Part shown: positions 50,132 through 58,118 of the stretch, piece after piece | Position numbering within the stretch: position 1 is the stretch's first letter | Layout: each line of letters begins with the position of its first letter | Assembly (NCBI GenBank): GCA_020440605.1 | Contig: JAGRNT010000004.1 | Coordinates: 124,001 to 188,000 of the forward strand | DNA length: 64,000 bases | Reading direction: 5' to 3' | Source: a bacterium | Lineage (GTDB): Bacteria > 4484-113 > JAFGCY01 | Notes under the pieces: generated by a model | Told to the model about the DNA's origin: nothing | Seen by the model: the letters and a program-made list of their open reading frames with translations, nothing else | Databases searched by the model: none | Translations under genes and position numbers: made by a program

Positions 50132-50137
50132 ATTCTA
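50132..50137 (-). promoter_or_regulatory. -10 element of lipB, leaderless spacing
   Basis: TAGAAT (minus strand 50137 to 50132), 6 nt before ATG 50125. Confidence 0.55.
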
Positions 50138-50159
50138 TTGCAGTATGCCCGAGATGGTA

Positions 50160-50376
50160 TGGGCATTCACCACGAAGGACTCAAAGTCCACAAAGGGATA
50201 CATGATCACAAAGTTCTAGCTTTCAGATTGTGGCAGCCGGATTAGACCAGGGCGAATCAGCCGACTGGAGGCCAGGCAGTTTGCCTGGCAATCGCCAAGC
50301 TTACAGCTTGGCCTCCCATGGTGCAGTTTCACAGCACCTCCGGATTAAGAGGCCCGACCGGGCCGTGTGTGGCCTA
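50160..50376. repeat. Hairpin array and CACGAAGGACT-type repeat
   Basis: A three-way junction: outer stem GGAGGCCA/TGGCCTCC (50267-50274 with 50309-50316) encloses GCCAGGCA/TGCCTGGC and GCCAAGC/GCTTGGC. Then GTGC..GCAC and GCCCG-ACC-GGGC hairpins follow (50320-50372). Left of it is a word beginning TTCACCACGAAGGACTC related to the 45691 repeat. No gene. Confidence 0.6.
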
Positions 50377-51252
50377 TCAACCACCGCTCATGCAGCGCCG
50401 CTCGGGGACATAGACCTGCTCCCAGTTGATGCGCTTCACGCCGCCCGTGCCCTCGGCACCAGGCTTTTCGAGCACGAGCTTCTCACCGAGGCCGCGGAAG
50501 CTGTAGTTGGCCATCCACTCCCGCGGGCAGGCCACGAGCTCGAAGCGCGGGAAATGCCAGTGGCCGTTGTCATTGACCTTGCAGGTCGGCATGTCCTGGT
50601 AACCCTCACCGACATAGGCCAGCCCGAATTCGGACTTGCGGCTGAACTGGTGAGTATCCCCCGGCTTGACCTCCTGCAGGTAGACACGGCGGTCCAGATC
50701 AGCGAATACGGTCTTGGTGTGATGACCATACTTGGATGCGCTCGTCAGGCTGGCGAGGTCATTGGTGTCGCGGGCATCGAAGGCCGCGATCACCTTGCCG
50801 CTTTCGGCTTCCTCCACCTGGAAGAGATAGCTGCCGCGCTGGCGCTCATTCCACTGCGGGCTGATCGTGAGGAACTGCCCGTCGCCGATGTCCAGGCGGA
50901 TCTGCTCGTCCTCGCCCTCATGCACGCTCAGTTCGCGGGTTTCCTCGAAGAGGTTCATGCCCCAGCGGGCCTGCACCGTGAAGATATGCTCACGCTGGCT
51001 GTGGTCGGCGGCGTCGCTGTCCACGGCCCAGCCGTGGTAGTCCACGGCAATGCTGACTTCCGAATCAGCCGGAATCACGATGTCCTCGCGGCTCAGGCCG
51101 ACATCGCCCACGGCCGTGACTTCCTGCGGTGCTTCCGCAGCAGTGCTGCCATCAGCGCTGTCATTGCGGTCACAGCTGCCCGTCATGCAGAGAAGGCAGA
51201 GCAGGATCAGGCTCGCCAGAGCCTTCAGTTCGTGTCCCAGCAGTCTGTCCAT
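50377..51252 (-). CDS. Lipoprotein of unknown function
   Basis: 291 residues. Signal and lipobox: LILLCLLCMTGSCDRND (Cys27). The mature part is beta-rich, opening with VGLSREDIVIPADSEVSIAV and containing FTVQARWGMNLFEETRELSV. It ends with four cysteines (CKVND, ACPREW, RRCMSGG). GATAAT about 20 nt upstream of the ATG and a CGGGGA site are the likely start signals. It is divergent from the MocR-type regulator, whose candidate operators lie between them. No domain recognised. Confidence 0.65.
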   Translation of the reverse strand: MDRLLGHELKALASLILLCLLCMTGSCDRNDSADGSTAAEAPQEVTAVGDVGLSREDIVIPADSEVSIAVDYHGWAVDSDAADHSQREHIFTVQARWGMNLFEETRELSVHEGEDEQIRLDIGDGQFLTISPQWNERQRGSYLFQVEEAESGKVIAAFDARDTNDLASLTSASKYGHHTKTVFADLDRRVYLQEVKPGDTHQFSRKSEFGLAYVGEGYQDMPTCKVNDNGHWHFPRFELVACPREWMANYSFRGLGEKLVLEKPGAEGTGGVKRINWEQVYVPERRCMSGG

Positions 51253-51364
51253 TTAGAATCCCCGAAAACATGATTATCAGAAACTGGTTTAATTGTGCCC
51301 TATCAGACGGGTAAAGTCAATTTGCGGGATGTGAATCAATGGGCTCCGGCATTTAGTGAATGAA

Positions 51365-51485
51365 GGGTACCAGTTCCACCGTCAGGATACCGGATGCAAA
51401 TCAATCTCAGTACGCCAGCCCTTTATCAGTCAGGCTGCGTGAATCAGCAGAAACTGGTACCCTCTATTTTGAGAGGTACCGGTAT
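51365..51485. promoter_or_regulatory. Candidate operator sites of the MocR-type regulator
   Basis: GGGTACCAGTT (51365-51375) and its exact inverse AACTGGTACCC (51452-51462) are 87 bp apart; a third related site AGGTACCGGTAT (51474-51485) lies 12 bp further, and GGATACCGGA (51385-51394) is a partial match. They lie between the divergent lipoprotein gene and the regulator gene and cover its promoter, as expected for an autoregulating GntR/MocR protein (such regulators bind spaced TACCA/GGTAC half-sites). Confidence 0.6.
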
Positions 51486-51507
51486 ATCGTGCACACCGGT
51501 TGCTGGA

Positions 51508-51513
51508 TATAAT
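51508..51513 (+). promoter_or_regulatory. -10 element of the MocR-type regulator gene
   Basis: TATAAT, 11 nt before ATG 51525; an AGGATGAGGG ribosome site directly precedes the ATG. The third operator-like site overlaps the expected -35 zone. Confidence 0.6.
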
Positions 51514-51524
51514 CAGGATGAGGG

Positions 51525-53090
51525 ATGTTTCTATCCATAGACAAGGAGCTTAGCCAGCCCGTCTACATGCAGATCCGCGACAAGATCGTGGAGATGATCA
51601 GAGGTGGGCTGCTTTCGGCCGGCGACAAGCTGCCCGGTACGCGCGAACTCGCCACGCAGCTGGGCGTCTCGCGCAAGACCGTGCTGCAGGCCTATCTGGA
51701 ACTGGCCGCCGACTCCTGGGTGGAAAGCAAGCCCGGCAGCTGCACCTACGTGCTGGACCGCGATGCCTTCACCGGGCAGAGCAATGTCGGGCGGCGCGAC
51801 TACGTCTCCGAGGGGCGGCGCAGTGAGCTGGAGATCCTCCCGGGCCAGCCGGACCATGAGGTCACGCAGATGGACTGGAGTGACTACTCCATCCCCGCTG
51901 CCTGGTTCCGGATGCCGGCGCATTACCAGAAGTGGAAGGGCGAGGAGGAATGGATCAGCTTCAGCCGGGCCATCCCGGATGCCAAGCTCTTCCCCTTCGA
52001 GCGCATCAAGAAGGTCTCCGGCCAGATGCTGTGGGACCCCCAGGCCTACTTCTTTGACTACGGCAACCCGCAGGGTTACCTGCCGCTGTGCGAGTACATC
52101 GAGATGCAGCAGGCCCGCGACGGACTGAACGTCGCCGACGGCCGCAATGACTTCGTGGTCTGCAGCGGTTTCCAGTCAGCGCTGAACCTGCTGCTGACGA
52201 TTCTCCTGAAACCCGGCGACATGGTCGCCGTGGAGAACCCGACCTTCAACGCCATCATCAACCTGCTCGAGGCGCGCGGCATCCCGCACCGCGGGATCCC
52301 GATGGAGCATGACGGGATGGACATTGACTACCTTGAACGACTCGTGGAGAAGGAGAAGCCGCGCCTGCTGATCACGATCCCCACGATGCACAACCCGACC
52401 GGCGTGACCATGAGCCGGGAGAAGCGCCAGCGCCTGATCCGCATCGCGCAGCAGCACAACCTGCCGGTGATCGAGGACAACTGGGCGATGCTGCTCGGGC
52501 ACGAGGGCGAGCACCAGCCTTCGCTGAAGACGCTCGACAGCGCCGGCAACGTGATCCAGATCGGCAGCTTCTCCAAGGCCTTCCTGCCCGGCAGCCGCGT
52601 GGCCTGGGTAGTGATCCCCAGCGACCTGGCGATGACCTTCATCATTGCCAAGCGCTCGATGGACAGAAGTGACAGCTACTTCCTGCAGACGCTCGTGCAT
52701 GAGTTCATCAGGAAGGGCTACATGGACCTGCACTGCCGCAAGGTGGACCGTATCTACCGCGGCAGGCGTGAACTGATGGACGAAGTGATGCGTCAGCACT
52801 TCCCGGCAGAGGTCAGCTGGAAACGCCCGCGCGGCGGCTTCAGCTACTGGGTCTCCCTGCCCGCCGGGTTCAGCAGCAAGGACCTCCTCCGGGAGGCGGT
52901 GCAGGCCGGGATGGACTTCGCACCGGGCAACTATTTCCATGTCGGCCGCGAGGACAACGGATACTTCCGCCTGTCCTTCAGCACGCTCAATCAGTCGCAG
53001 ATCCGCCAGGGTGTGCGGCGGCTGGGGGCGGTGATCCGCCGGGTGCTGGCCGACAGGGGCCGAGAGAAATCGAACAGGAGTGCATCATGA
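51525..53090 (+). CDS. MocR/PdxR-type transcriptional regulator (GntR wHTH + aminotransferase fold)
   Basis: 521 residues. N-terminal winged helix of the GntR family: QPVYMQIRDKIVEMIRGGLL, GDKLPGTRELATQLGVSRKT. A linker follows (to about residue 115), and residues 130-500 form a fold-type I aminotransferase domain. The PLP lysine lies in IGSFSKAFLPGSRVAWV (about residue 345), and the NPTG motif is seen as MHNPTGVTMSRE. Such regulators sense PLP and/or an amino compound. Its TGA overlaps the ATG of the following lipoprotein gene, so regulator and lipoprotein are co-translated. Target could also include the divergent lipoprotein. Confidence 0.92.
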   Translation: MFLSIDKELSQPVYMQIRDKIVEMIRGGLLSAGDKLPGTRELATQLGVSRKTVLQAYLELAADSWVESKPGSCTYVLDRDAFTGQSNVGRRDYVSEGRRSELEILPGQPDHEVTQMDWSDYSIPAAWFRMPAHYQKWKGEEEWISFSRAIPDAKLFPFERIKKVSGQMLWDPQAYFFDYGNPQGYLPLCEYIEMQQARDGLNVADGRNDFVVCSGFQSALNLLLTILLKPGDMVAVENPTFNAIINLLEARGIPHRGIPMEHDGMDIDYLERLVEKEKPRLLITIPTMHNPTGVTMSREKRQRLIRIAQQHNLPVIEDNWAMLLGHEGEHQPSLKTLDSAGNVIQIGSFSKAFLPGSRVAWVVIPSDLAMTFIIAKRSMDRSDSYFLQTLVHEFIRKGYMDLHCRKVDRIYRGRRELMDEVMRQHFPAEVSWKRPRGGFSYWVSLPAGFSSKDLLREAVQAGMDFAPGNYFHVGREDNGYFRLSFSTLNQSQIRQGVRRLGAVIRRVLADRGREKSNRSAS

Positions 53091-54094
53091 ACTGGGTGAG
53101 ATTGATGGGAGTGCTGGCCGTGAGCGCCGGCATCTGGGGGAGCACGGGCTGCGGCAGCAGCAAATCCGACAACGGCGGGCCACAGCCGCAGGTGCTGGCT
53201 CCGCAGGAGCTGAGCGCGGCCGGGCTGGCGCGCCTGCTCGTGAACGCCGACGGATCACAGACCAGCGTGAAGGGCACGGTTTCCGTGCGCGACTTCACGG
53301 TGCTGGACAACCTCGCGAATGAACCTTCCGACACCGAGAACAAGCCGGGGATCCTCGTACGCGTGATCGACCCCGGTGACGACATCCTCGTGGCCGGCAA
53401 CCCCGATGGCAACGGCAACTTCGAACTGCTGCTGAACGGCGCTGTGCAGCTCGGGCGGCTCGAGGTGGAATTCCGCGTCAGCGAGGACGTGGATGGCGAC
53501 GGCAGCGGCGGGGACACGATCCGCCAGACCGTGCCGCTCTACCTGCAGCAGGGCCGCGTGCACAATGTGGACGTGGAGATCAGCCGCGCCACGGCGCTCA
53601 GCATCGACCCGGTGCTGATTCCCGAGAAGGGTGAGGCCGTGCTCGCGAGCATTGACAAGCTGGATGCCGGCGGGCACGTCGCCACGGAGCTGGCCCAGCT
53701 GCAGGCCTCGGAGAGCCTGATCTCCGACTTCGACCGCGACGGCTTCATCGAGCCCGGTGACGACATCAGCTTTGACGATGCCAACTTCGACGGCACCGGC
53801 GACCCGCTGGAGGTTCCGGCCACCGCCGGCCAGGGCTCGGCGGAGATCCGCACGCTGCTCGGCACGGTGGTCTCCGTCAGCGAGGAGCGCGGGCTGATCA
53901 GCATCCGTGACAACGATGGCCGGATCGTGGATGTCAACGTGAGTTACTTCACCCCCGTGGAGCGCTTCGTGGTAAGCAGCCAGGGCGGGGCATTCTTCAG
54001 CCTGTCAATCACCGAGCTCTCGCAGCTCGACGTACAGGTGACGGGCTTCCAGTCCGGCAGCGTGTTCACCGCGTTGTCGGTGACGACTTTCTAA
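53087..54094 (+). CDS. Lipoprotein with EF-hand-like calcium loops, coupled to the MocR-type regulator
   Basis: 335 residues; start overlaps the previous stop (ATGA). Lipobox: SAGIWGSTGCGSSKSD (Cys22). Residues 50-130 form a beta sandwich (LLVNADGSQTSVKGTVSVRD). Calcium-loop-like segments: EDVDGDGSGGD and DFDRDGFIEPGDDISFDDAN. The C-terminal domain (STQ-type strands LLGTVVSVSEERGLISIRDN) may be an OB-like barrel. A terminator follows. The gene contents around it do not reveal a pathway. Confidence 0.65.
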   Translation: MNWVRLMGVLAVSAGIWGSTGCGSSKSDNGGPQPQVLAPQELSAAGLARLLVNADGSQTSVKGTVSVRDFTVLDNLANEPSDTENKPGILVRVIDPGDDILVAGNPDGNGNFELLLNGAVQLGRLEVEFRVSEDVDGDGSGGDTIRQTVPLYLQQGRVHNVDVEISRATALSIDPVLIPEKGEAVLASIDKLDAGGHVATELAQLQASESLISDFDRDGFIEPGDDISFDDANFDGTGDPLEVPATAGQGSAEIRTLLGTVVSVSEERGLISIRDNDGRIVDVNVSYFTPVERFVVSSQGGAFFSLSITELSQLDVQVTGFQSGSVFTALSVTTF

Positions 54095-54118
54095 CTTCGC
54101 TGTTCCTGTCGCAAAAGA

Positions 54119-54152
54119 GGGGCATCGGTGAGCAATCACAGATGCCCCTTTT
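54119..54152 (+). terminator. Terminator after the lipoprotein gene
   Basis: 8-bp stem GGGGCATC/GATGCCCC (54119-54126 with 54141-54148), then TTTT. The loop is 14 nt. Confidence 0.75.
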
Positions 54153-54154
54153 GA

Positions 54155-54500
54155 TTTTCTGCTTCAGCTGAAGCTTCGGCAGTCTGGCGCTGGGGCGAAA
54201 GCAAGTTTCGCCCGGTCGCGCGGAAGGTGGATCAGTTGTCAGTGGTCTGTGGTCAGGGGGAGCGCGAGCATTCAGCTCGCAGGTCCGGCGGCATTCAGCC
54301 GCCATGGTGCAAGGCAGTCTATAGATTGGCAATCATGGACATTACAATCGACATGTGTTGGCATTGAGGAAAGTCATGGATGATGTCTCAGGTCAGAATC
54401 ACGGGCTGAATGCCCGTGTGCCGGCGAGCTGAATGCTCGCGCTCCCCTCCCCCGTTGCCAGGCTCACACCTGGCCTCCTCGTTGCCCGGATTGCTCCGGG
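54155..54500. repeat. Array of small perfect hairpins with a shared ATTCA/TGAAT loop
   Basis: GCGAGC-ATTCA-GCTCGC (54268), GGCGGC-ATTCA-GCCGCC (54289), CGGGC-TGAAT-GCCCG (54403), GCGAGC-TGAAT-GCTCGC (54425), then CCAGG-CTCACA-CCTGG and GCCCGG-ATTGCT-CCGGGC (54458-54505). The left end (GAAGCTTCGGCAGTCTGGCG) matches the dispersed element at 31660. No gene. Confidence 0.65.
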
Positions 54501-54506
54501 CCTCCG

Positions 54507-55088
54507 TCAGTCCTCGCAGTCGATTTCCAGCAGGCGGGCGATCCAGTGCTCGGGCAGGCCACGCTCTCGCGCCGTCTCCACGAGGAAGTCGCGGTAGGCG
54601 CTGCTCGGCGGGCGGTGCTCATCATCCGTGATCGTCAGCACGTAGGTGCTGGCCACCATGCGGTTGCCACCGCGGTCGTGGATGCGCACGCTGCGGCGGT
54701 GGTAGCGGTTGGGCACGCGCAGGTGCCGCTCCAGCGGCTTCAGGTCCTTGCCCCGCAGGTTGTAGAGCACGCCCCAGACCTCATCGTTGTCATTGTTCGT
54801 GCGGATCAGGCTCGGCAGCGAGGTCTCGCGCGGCGGGTAGAAGTACGGAAACACCAGGCGGTGGCGCGGTACGCAGACCACCTTCTCCACGCGCATGCCC
54901 TTCACGTAGCGGGCGATCGTGGACTGGTCCAGCAGCTCGTCGAAGGCGAACAGGTAGTGCACCTGGCTCGTGGCCGGCAGCAGCGCCGCGTCGTCGATCT
55001 GGCTGCCCAGCGATTCCAGCAAGGCCGCCGGCTGCACGCTGGCGGTGTCCTGGTCCTCGGATTCCTCGACATCCTCGGGACGGATCAT
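54507..55088 (-). CDS. Gamma-glutamylcyclotransferase-fold protein with altered active site
   Basis: 193 residues from ATG 55088 (AGGGAAGAG immediately upstream; a GTG at 55133 would give 208). After an acidic N-terminus, the GGCT/AIG2-like fold shows as VHYLFAFDELLDQSTIARYV, VWGVLYNLRGKDLKPLERHL, ASTYVLTITDDEHRPPSSAY and RERGLPEHWIARL. The usual YGSN loop reads FAFDEL and the catalytic EG after LxxLD reads RHLRV, so activity is doubtful. It follows the secreted-protein gene by 17 bp. Confidence 0.65.
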   Translation of the reverse strand: MIRPEDVEESEDQDTASVQPAALLESLGSQIDDAALLPATSQVHYLFAFDELLDQSTIARYVKGMRVEKVVCVPRHRLVFPYFYPPRETSLPSLIRTNNDNDEVWGVLYNLRGKDLKPLERHLRVPNRYHRRSVRIHDRGGNRMVASTYVLTITDDEHRPPSSAYRDFLVETARERGLPEHWIARLLEIDCED

Positions 55089-55105
55089 CTCTTCCCTGTC
55101 GTCAG

Positions 55106-55816
55106 TCAATCTGTTACCTCGTTCTCCAACCACTCGACCGTGAAATGGTGACTTGCCCAGTCCAATGATACCGCTGAGATCGAATCCCTGCCGGGGGCCG
55201 GGGCCGAGTAGAGCTGCTTGAAGACCAGGTTGTGCCCGCTGAGCAGGTAGTCCGGGGAGCTGAAGGAATCCGCCTGGCGCCTGAGGTGCTCCCAGAGCAG
55301 ATGCGTGCTGTCCAGCAGTTCAGCACTGCGCCGGCTGCCGTCCAGCAGCTGCAGTTCCAGCAGGCCGCGCTCCTCGGTCGTGATGTCCGCCTCGTCCAGG
55401 CTTTCCAGGGTACACAGCAGGATCAGCTGACCGGCGAAGGCCGGATTCTGCAGCTCCAGTGGCTCAATGCGCAGCAGCAGGCGGCGGTCCGTGCTGTAGC
55501 CGAGGTGCAGGTCCGGGCAGTCCGGCTCGCGCAGCAGCTCAGCCAGGCGTTCCCCGGCCCAGTCGATGCCCAGCAGCTGCTGCAGGCTCACGAGGCTCTG
55601 GATCGCCAGGTCGTACTGGATGCGCCGGGCCAGTTCATTGCCCGCCTCAGCCTCCCGCTCGATGCCATCGAGTGCACTGTTCAGCTGGCCGAGCAGCAGG
55701 GTTGCCAGGGCATTGCCCTCGACAGGGGATGGCTGTGCGCTGTCCTGCGCGATGGCATTGCCGGCCAGGGCCAGCAGGCTCAGCAGCAGGATTGTCAGGC
55801 GCGCAATGCTTCTCAC
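55106..55816 (-). CDS. Secreted protein of unknown function, coupled to purA
   Basis: 236 residues. GTG start overlaps the purA stop (GTGA). Signal peptide LLLSLLALAGNAIAQD. The mature part is helical at first (LNSALDGIEREAEAGNELAR), then beta-rich (LHLGYSTDRRLLLRIEPLEL). No domain recognised. It seems to be an envelope protein expressed with purA and the cyclotransferase-like gene. Confidence 0.6.
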   Translation of the reverse strand: MRSIARLTILLLSLLALAGNAIAQDSAQPSPVEGNALATLLLGQLNSALDGIEREAEAGNELARRIQYDLAIQSLVSLQQLLGIDWAGERLAELLREPDCPDLHLGYSTDRRLLLRIEPLELQNPAFAGQLILLCTLESLDEADITTEERGLLELQLLDGSRRSAELLDSTHLLWEHLRRQADSFSSPDYLLSGHNLVFKQLYSAPAPGRDSISAVSLDWASHHFTVEWLENEVTD

Positions 55817-57081
55817 AGCATGATCGTGGCGTTGCGGTCCGCGCCCACGGAGACGATCTTCACCGGTGCACCGGCCTCGCGCGCGATCAGCTCCAGGTAG
55901 CTGTTCAGCTCCGCGGGCAGATCAGCCGCGCTACGCAGGCTGCTGGTGCTGCACTTCCAGCCTGGCAGGGTCTCATAGACCGGCTGGCAGCGCTCCAGCA
56001 CTTCAGGTGCCATGTCCGGCCAGTCCATGCGCTGCCCGTCCAGCTCATAGGCCACGCAGACCTTGATTTCCTCGAATTCATCAAGCACGTCAGTCTTCAT
56101 GATGGCGAGCTCGGTGAATCCGTTCAGCTGCGTGGCATAGCGCAGCAGCGGCAGGTCCAGCCAGCCGCAGCGTCGCGGGCGGCCGCTGACCGTGCCGAAC
56201 TCGGCACCGGTGCGGGCCATGGTCTGGCCGTCCGGCCCCTCGTCCTCCGTGGGGAAGGGACCGGCGCCGACGCGGGTGTTGTAGGCCTTGGCAACGCCGA
56301 CCACGCGGTCGAGGTCGCGCCAGCTCAGGCCCGTGCCCAGCAGGGCACCGCCGCTGATCGGGTGGCTGGAGGTCACGAAGGGATAGGTGCCGTAGTCAAT
56401 GTCGAGCAGCGTGCCCTGCGCACCCTCCAGCAGCAGGCTGGCATCCTCCGCCACCGCGCGGCGCACCATGCCGATGGTGTCCTGCACCAGCGGGGCGAGG
56501 ATCTCCACGGTCGGGGCGACCTCAGCCCAGACGGCATCAGGGTCCATCAGCTCGCGCTCGTAGTAGCCGCCGAACAGCACGTTCTTGCGGCTGGCCAGCG
56601 CCTTGACGCGCTCCTCGAAATCCGGCAGCAGCATGTCGCCGGCGCGCAGGCCGACGCGGAAGTACTTGTCGGCGTAGGCCGGGCCGATGCCCTGCTTCGT
56701 GGTGCCGAGTGCGGCCTTGCCCTTGGCCTCCTCGAAGTAGAGGTCCTGGGTCTTGTGGAAGGGCAGCACGAGATGTGCATGCCTGCTGATGAACAGCTCG
56801 CCGCGGTAATGCCCGAGGCGGCGCAGGTTCTCGATCTCCCAGCAGAGCGTGACCGGGTTGGCAACCACGCCGTCGCAGAGGATGCAGCGGATGCCGTCAA
56901 TCAGCATGCCGCTCGGCATCAGGTTGAACTTGTAGGTCTGGCCGTCGGAGATGACGGTGTGTCCGGCGTTGCTGCCACCCTGGTAGCGCAGTACGAAATC
57001 CTGGCCGCTGGACAGCAGATGTGCCAGCTTGCCCTTGCCTTCGTCGCCCCACTGGGCGCCGATGATCGTCGTGACGGGCAT
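55813..57081 (-). CDS. purA: Adenylosuccinate synthetase PurA
   Basis: 422 residues. VTTIIGAQWGDEGKGKLAHL (P-loop GDEGKGK), YQGGSNAGHTVISDGQTYKF, and DIDYGTYPFVTSSHPISGG are intact; RPRRCGWLDLPLLRY and the C-terminal region follow. It converts IMP, aspartate and GTP to adenylosuccinate, the first step from IMP to AMP. ATG 57081 is preferred over GTG 57090 because family members begin here and AGGAGTGAGG lies upstream. The TAGAAT near 57133 is a likely -10. Confidence 0.95.
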   Translation of the reverse strand: MPVTTIIGAQWGDEGKGKLAHLLSSGQDFVLRYQGGSNAGHTVISDGQTYKFNLMPSGMLIDGIRCILCDGVVANPVTLCWEIENLRRLGHYRGELFISRHAHLVLPFHKTQDLYFEEAKGKAALGTTKQGIGPAYADKYFRVGLRAGDMLLPDFEERVKALASRKNVLFGGYYERELMDPDAVWAEVAPTVEILAPLVQDTIGMVRRAVAEDASLLLEGAQGTLLDIDYGTYPFVTSSHPISGGALLGTGLSWRDLDRVVGVAKAYNTRVGAGPFPTEDEGPDGQTMARTGAEFGTVSGRPRRCGWLDLPLLRYATQLNGFTELAIMKTDVLDEFEEIKVCVAYELDGQRMDWPDMAPEVLERCQPVYETLPGWKCSTSSLRSAADLPAELNSYLELIAREAGAPVKIVSVGADRNATIML

Positions 57082-57170
57082 GTGCCTCACTCCTGAAAAA
57101 GAAAAATTGCCTTGTTTAAAAACACATTCTAGGCCCGGTGCATTCCGTGGTCAAATCGACCATGGACTGC

Positions 57171-57176
57171 TAAAAT
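57171..57176 (+). promoter_or_regulatory. -10 element of the first cyclophilin gene
   Basis: TAAAAT with TGGTCA at 57148-57153 as -35 (17-bp spacer). The ATG that overlaps the -10 (57175) cannot be the start if this is the promoter; ATG 57223 is. Confidence 0.45.
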
Positions 57177-57222
57177 GCTAAGTTCGCGGCATCCAGATGC
57201 CGCAGTCCGGATACTCATCGGC

Positions 57223-57999
57223 ATGAACCTGTTGCGCTCCAGCCTGCCCTGCCTGCTCCTGATTCTCCTCGGAGCCTGCAGCGGTCACGCCAAGGACGAG
57301 GGAGAGCAGGCCGACAGCCGTGACAACGGTCTGGCCTACCGCGTCGTCACCGAGCTGCCCGTGGTCGACGGCCAGAACATGCTCGTGGAGAAGTACGACT
57401 TCGGCCCGGAGGCCCGGCGCATCAGCGACTCCGTCCCGAGCAGCACCGATGCGGCGGGCGAGCAGGAGCAGCATCTGGTTCCTCCGCCGCGCAACCGCCA
57501 CGTGATGATGAATACAAGCAAGGGACAGGTGCAACTGCTTCTGCATGGCGACTGGTCACCGAACGGAGCAAGACGTTTCATCGAGCTGGTTGAGACTGAT
57601 TTCTACGACGGTGCGCCCTGGTTCCGCGTGACCGAGGATCTGGCCCAGACCGGTCTCAGTGCCGACCCCGAGCTGAATGCAGCCCAGGGGGGAATCAATG
57701 TGCCGCCTGATCCGATGCAGGGCAGCAACACGCGTGGGATGGTGGCCTTCGCCCAGGGAGCACAAGGCCAGCGTAATACCCAGTGGTTCGTGAACCTGAA
57801 GGACAATCCGTTGTTTGACACGCGCGGCTTCGTGCCCTTCGCGGAAGTGGTGCAGGGTATGGATGTGCTTGAATCCCTCTACGTGACGGGGGATCCGCGG
57901 GCGGGACTGGTCGAACAGATCGGCGAGGAAGGCGTCAGGGCATTCAGGGCGCAGTATCCCGAGGGCGATGTGATCGAATCCATGGAAATGATGGACTGA
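57223..57999 (+). CDS. Lipoprotein cyclophilin-type peptidyl-prolyl isomerase (1 of 3)
   Basis: 258 residues from ATG 57223, which gives the lipoprotein signal SSLPCLLLILLGACSGHAKD (Cys19). A linker is followed by the cyclophilin barrel from about residue 95: MMNTSKGQVQLLLHGDWSPN, then FYDGAPWFRVTEDLAQTGLS and FAQGAQGQRNTQWFVNL, GFVPFAEVVQGMDVLESLYV. The HNF pair of canonical cyclophilins is not obvious, while the F-R (WFRV) and Q motif region are present. It is probably an envelope foldase. TAAAAT with TGGTCA (57148) is a likely promoter. Confidence 0.85.
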   Translation: MNLLRSSLPCLLLILLGACSGHAKDEGEQADSRDNGLAYRVVTELPVVDGQNMLVEKYDFGPEARRISDSVPSSTDAAGEQEQHLVPPPRNRHVMMNTSKGQVQLLLHGDWSPNGARRFIELVETDFYDGAPWFRVTEDLAQTGLSADPELNAAQGGINVPPDPMQGSNTRGMVAFAQGAQGQRNTQWFVNLKDNPLFDTRGFVPFAEVVQGMDVLESLYVTGDPRAGLVEQIGEEGVRAFRAQYPEGDVIESMEMMD

Positions 58000-58035
58000 G
58001 GCCACCTGCCACATGGCCGCGATCAGCTGTCGTGA

Positions 58036-58041
58036 TAAAAT
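58036..58041 (+). promoter_or_regulatory. Extended -10 of the NPC-repeat cyclophilin gene
   Basis: TGATAAAAT (TG at 58033-58034, TAAAAT at 58036-58041). Leader of about 70 nt to ATG 58119. Confidence 0.45.
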
Positions 58042-58118
58042 GTGCGCTTATCCAGAGACCCATACCTGTCCTGCCGGGTGTCAGACGGCCGGACGAATAC
58101 AAGGAACGGAGTAGACCT

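Noticed and set aside
55459..57096. 545-codon open frame on the plus strand
   Set aside because: Antisense to purA.
57175..57222. ATG 57175 as the start of the first cyclophilin
   Set aside because: It overlaps the likely -10 and adds residues before the lipoprotein signal; ATG 57223 gives a proper signal peptide.
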